Positions 61,077 through 64,000 of a stretch of 64,000 bases of DNA are shown piece by piece (within the stretch, counting starts at the first letter, position 1; the number at the start of each line of letters is the position of its first letter). Below the pieces are notes generated by a model. It saw only the letters and a list, made by a program, of their open reading frames with translations, was not told where the DNA came from and made no database searches. Position numbers and translations under genes: made by a program. Origin of the DNA: Methylosinus sp. H3A (GTDB lineage: Bacteria; Pseudomonadota; Alphaproteobacteria; Rhizobiales; Beijerinckiaceae); contig NZ_JADNQW010000005.1 of assembly GCF_015709455.1 (NCBI RefSeq), forward strand, positions 2,782,501 through 2,846,500, read 5' to 3'.

Positions 61077-61386
61077 CGCTCCGAAATCCGCCCAGCGCGC
61101 GAAGGCGATCGACATCGGCGCGGAGCTGCTCGCATCGGTGCGGGAGATGAAGGCCGGCGCCAGGTCGCGGGTCCACAATCCCGAAATCCCGCCCGAAATC
61201 CCGCAATTCGCGCGCGCGCGGCTCGCCTCCGGCCTGTCGCAGGCGGCGTTCGCCGCTCTGCTGGGCGTTTCCGTGCGGACCTTGCAGGATTGGGAGCAGG
61301 GCCGGCGCAAGCCTTCCGCGGCCGCGGTGACGCTCTATAAGATCGCCGAGCGGCGGCCGGAGGTCTTGCGCGAGCTCGCGGCGTGA
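61069..61386 (+). CDS. XRE-type antitoxin (HigA2/MqsA-C-terminal type)
   Basis: A 105-residue antitoxin. The N-terminal half (about 1-45) is the toxin-binding region. The C-terminal helix-turn-helix is FARARLASGLSQAAFAALLG followed by VSVRTLQDWEQGRRKPSAAA, very similar in plan to HigA2. It should repress the module through the inverted repeat at 60733. The ATG at 61069 overlaps the toxin gene end. Confidence 0.92.
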   Translation: MADAPKSAQRAKAIDIGAELLASVREMKAGARSRVHNPEIPPEIPQFARARLASGLSQAAFAALLGVSVRTLQDWEQGRRKPSAAAVTLYKIAERRPEVLRELAA

Positions 61387-61467
61387 GCCGGCACGGAAAG
61401 CTGGCCTTATCCGCCGATTGCCCTTAAAGGGCGTGGCGAACCCGCCACTTTCCAGCGAGCCTCAGCC

Positions 61468-63066
61468 TTGACCAGCCCACAGCCGAGCGACCCCGTCTCG
61501 CGGCGGCGCACCTTCGCCATCATCTCCCACCCGGACGCGGGCAAGACCACGCTCACTGAGAAGCTTCTGCTGTTCGGCGGCGCGATTCAGCTCGCCGGCG
61601 CGGTGAAGGCCAAGCGCAACGCTCAGCAAACGCGCTCCGATTGGATGAGCATAGAGCGCGAGCGCGGCATTTCCGTCGTCACCTCGGTGATGACCTTCGA
61701 ATATGGCGATTGCGTCTTCAACCTGCTCGACACGCCGGGCCATGAGGACTTTTCGGAAGACACCTATCGCACACTCTCCGCCGTGGATGCGGCGGTGATG
61801 GTGATCGACGCCGCCAAGGGCATCGAAGCGCGCACGCGAAAACTCTTCGAAGTGTGCCGGCTGCGCGACATTCCGATCGTCACCTTCATCAACAAGCTGG
61901 ACCGTGATGGCCGCGATCCCTTCTCGCTCCTCGACGAGATCGAGAAGACGCTGGCGCTCGACACCGCGCCGGTGACTTGGCCGATCGGCTCGGGCCGGAG
62001 CTTTGCCGGCACCTACTGCTTCGCGACCAAATCGGTGCGCAAGATCGACGCCGACACGGAGCCGATGACCGTCTCCGGCCTCGACGATCCGGCGCTGCTC
62101 GCGCTGCTGCCGGCGCATGAGGCGGACGCCTGGCTGGAAGAGGCGATGCTCGCCGAGGAAGGCTGCAAGAAGTTCGAGCTCGCGGGCTTTCGCGAGGGGC
62201 ATTTGACGCCCGTCTTCTTCGGCAGCGCGCTGCGCAATTTCGGCGTGCGCGATCTCATCGACGCTATGGCCGAATATGCGCCCTCGCCGCGCGGGCAGGA
62301 CGCCGACAAGCGCCATGTCGAGGCCAAGGAGCCGAAGATGGCCGGCTTCGTCTTCAAGATTCAGGCGAATATGGACCCGAACCATCGCGACCGCATCGCC
62401 TTCATGCGCGTCTGCTCGGGCAAGCTCTCGCGCGGCATGAAGGCGAAGATCGTGCGCACGGGCAAAACCATCTCGCTCAATGCGCCGCAATTCTTCTTCG
62501 CGCGCGACCGCTCCATCGCCGATGAAGCCTATGCGGGCGACGTCGTGGGCATTCCCAATCACGGCATATTGCGCATCGGCGACACGCTCACCGAGGGCGA
62601 GGAGATTTCCTTCCGCGGCGTGCCGAGCTTCGCGCCGGAAATCCTGCGCCGCATCGTCATCTCCGACGCGATGAAGGCCAAGAAGCTACGCGAGGCGCTG
62701 CGCCAGCTCGCGGAGGAGGGCGTGGTGCAGCTGTTTCTGCCCAATGACGGCTCGGGCGCGCTGGTCGGCGTCGTCGGCGCGCTGCAGCTCGACGTGCTGG
62801 CGACGCGGCTCGAGGCCGAATATGGGCTGGAGACGAAATACGAGACCTCGCGCTTTGCGATCTGCCGCTGGATCACGTCGAATGATCCGATCGCGATGAA
62901 GAGCTTCGTCGACTCGCATGGCTCCTCCATGGCGGAGGACATAGACGGCGCGCCCGTGTTCATGTCGTCGAGCGAGTTCCAGCTGCGCTATGACGCGGAG
63001 CGGCATGCTGCGATCGTGTTCTCGGATGTGAAGGATTATCAAAAGAGCGGGGTGGCGAAGGGGTGA
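61468..63066 (+). CDS. prfC: Peptide chain release factor 3
   Basis: A 532-residue translational GTPase that recycles RF1/RF2. The G domain has ISHPDAGKTTLTEKLL, the switch region RGISVVTSVMTF, DTPGHEDFSEDTY and NKLDRDGRDPF. The C-terminal domain contains VGVVGALQLDVLATRL and SRFAICRWI. It begins at TTG 61468; no nearer ATG fits. It stands alone after the toxin-antitoxin module. Confidence 0.96.
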   Translation: MTSPQPSDPVSRRRTFAIISHPDAGKTTLTEKLLLFGGAIQLAGAVKAKRNAQQTRSDWMSIERERGISVVTSVMTFEYGDCVFNLLDTPGHEDFSEDTYRTLSAVDAAVMVIDAAKGIEARTRKLFEVCRLRDIPIVTFINKLDRDGRDPFSLLDEIEKTLALDTAPVTWPIGSGRSFAGTYCFATKSVRKIDADTEPMTVSGLDDPALLALLPAHEADAWLEEAMLAEEGCKKFELAGFREGHLTPVFFGSALRNFGVRDLIDAMAEYAPSPRGQDADKRHVEAKEPKMAGFVFKIQANMDPNHRDRIAFMRVCSGKLSRGMKAKIVRTGKTISLNAPQFFFARDRSIADEAYAGDVVGIPNHGILRIGDTLTEGEEISFRGVPSFAPEILRRIVISDAMKAKKLREALRQLAEEGVVQLFLPNDGSGALVGVVGALQLDVLATRLEAEYGLETKYETSRFAICRWITSNDPIAMKSFVDSHGSSMAEDIDGAPVFMSSSEFQLRYDAERHAAIVFSDVKDYQKSGVAKG

Positions 63067-63103
63067 CGCGACCCTGCGCCGAAGCGTCTAGTTTCCAGCT
63101 GAC

Positions 63104-63139
63104 TTAGGCCGGAGCGCTTCATTAGGCCGGAGCGCTTCA
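63104..63139. repeat. Exact 18-bp tandem duplication before a glycosyltransferase start
   Basis: TTAGGCCGGAGCGCTTCA occurs twice in succession; the second copy ends on the A of the start codon. It probably arose by slippage and duplicates whatever translation signals are there. Confidence 0.9.
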
Positions 63140-64000
63140 TGGCCCGCATCGTCTTCGTCGTATGGCCGATGCCGGCCTCCGTCCTCGCGGGGCTCAAAAT
63201 CGCGCGCGGCCTGCGCGCGCGAGGGCACGACGTCTCCTATATCGGCCCGGCGAGCAGCCGGAAATTCATCGAGCCGCATGGATTTCCCTTCACGCCCGTC
63301 TATGTCGGCTGGTTGCCCGAGGAGCCGGCGGCGGATGAGACGAAGGATTGGAGCGTGCAGAAGCGCCGCGAGGAAGCGCGTGCGAGAAGCCGCGCATCGG
63401 TCGCGCTGCTGGAGGCTTTGGCGTCCGATCGCGACCGCGAGCTCCAGGATATTTTGGAGAGGGCGAGGCCCGATCTCCTGATCATCCACAGCTCCGACTT
63501 CGAGGTGATCATCCCGTCATTGCTGGCCTTCGAGGCGGGCGTCGTCAGCGTCTATCTCTGCTCCACCTTCGCGCGCGCGGAAGCGCGCTCGGCACGCTGA
63601 CTTGGGGCCGTCCCGACAAATATCGCGGGTTCTTTCAGGTCGTTCTCGACGTCGCGGCGACGCGGCCGGACGATCGCTGGGTCGTTTGCCTCTATGACGC
63701 GCTCGACCCGGGCGATTTCGACAATGTGCCGGAGAATGTGATCCTGGCGAAGCGCGCGCCGCAATTGGCGCTGCTCCGGCGCTCCGCGCTCGCCATAGTG
63801 CATGGCGGCGCCGCCACGATAAAGGAATGCGCCTATTTCGGCGTGCCGATGATCGTCTTCCCGATCGGTTTCGATCACCCCGGAAATACGGCGCGCGTCG
63901 TCTATCACGGACTCGGCGTTCGCGGCGATTTCCGCACCGTCACGACGCGGGAGATGAGCGCTCTGCTGCAATGCGTGGAAAAGGACTCGTATATTCGAAT
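63139..64000 (+). pseudogene. Broken MGT/GT28-type glycosyltransferase (runs off window)
   Basis: The first frame (63139-63600) encodes a typical N-terminal domain: PMPASVLAGLKIARGLRARG, RPDLLIIHSSDFEV, then a stop. From about 63580, one base out of phase, the C-terminal domain follows: LGTLTWGRPDKY, APQLALLRRSALAIVHGGAA and FPIGFDHPGNTARVVYHGLG. In intact relatives these domains are separated by roughly 60-100 residues, which are missing, so both a deletion and a frameshift are implied. The 3' end lies outside the window. A sequencing error alone would not explain the missing segment. Confidence 0.75.

Overview
The window is chromosomal DNA of a high-GC alphaproteobacterium, most likely a Hyphomicrobiales (Rhizobiales) species. 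Support comes from the gene order lnt / XRE regulator / metK / trmB, the dnaA-rpsT neighbourhood, coaBC-dut overlapping by one base, and an Irr-type iron box before a rubrerythrin. A methanotroph-like genus (Methylosinus/Methylocystis group) would fit, but no methane-oxidation gene is present, so this stays an inference. Almost everything is core chromosome; accessory DNA appears as two toxin-antitoxin modules, one low-GC orphan gene and a broken glycosyltransferase.

Layout. 0-6 kb: end of an ABC-2 permease, a two-component system, a truncated CCA-enzyme-like HD protein, and a SulP transporter downstream of an XRE regulator with two palindromes. 6-12 kb: ung, a PAP2 membrane protein, an SGNH hydrolase/OpgC pair, recF, and a HigBA module. 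12-18.5 kb: coaBC, dut, an Rrf2 regulator, enoyl-CoA hydratase, rpsT, about 0.85 kb of non-coding DNA, dnaA. 18.5-28.4 kb: the most striking locus, a GT41 (O-GlcNAc-transferase-like) enzyme just downstream of a giant Ser/Thr-rich protein made of about 20 near-identical 109-residue units. 28.9-31 kb: modB-modC and thioredoxin. 31-38.6 kb: a polysaccharide-export ABC pair, an LptF/G-type permease, three glycosyltransferase genes and a patatin. 38.7-50 kb: hrcA, a methyltransferase, amtB-glnK with a candidate sigma-54 promoter, tesB, a Trm112-like protein, a LON-domain protein, a CnoX-like thioredoxin, trmB, metK, an XRE regulator and lnt. 50-57 kb: a flavodoxin-like gene, a YjfL-YjfM-YjfC-like trio, a ferredoxin, a HupE/UreJ protein, a TPR protein, der and a J-domain protein. 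57-64 kb: an iron-responsive rubrerythrin / Fe-S protein / DUF3501 set interrupted by a low-GC gene, a second toxin-antitoxin module, prfC, and a decayed glycosyltransferase running off the end.

Best candidate for a little-described system: the giant repeat protein plus the GT41 enzyme. The enzyme keeps the catalytic His and Lys of O-GlcNAc transferases, and its upstream neighbour is about 35% Ser/Thr in every repeat, which suggests a dedicated glycosyltransferase-substrate pair. The repeat array shows a 327-bp unit, a three-unit (981-bp) rhythm and a 3,270-bp block duplication, with degenerate units at both edges.
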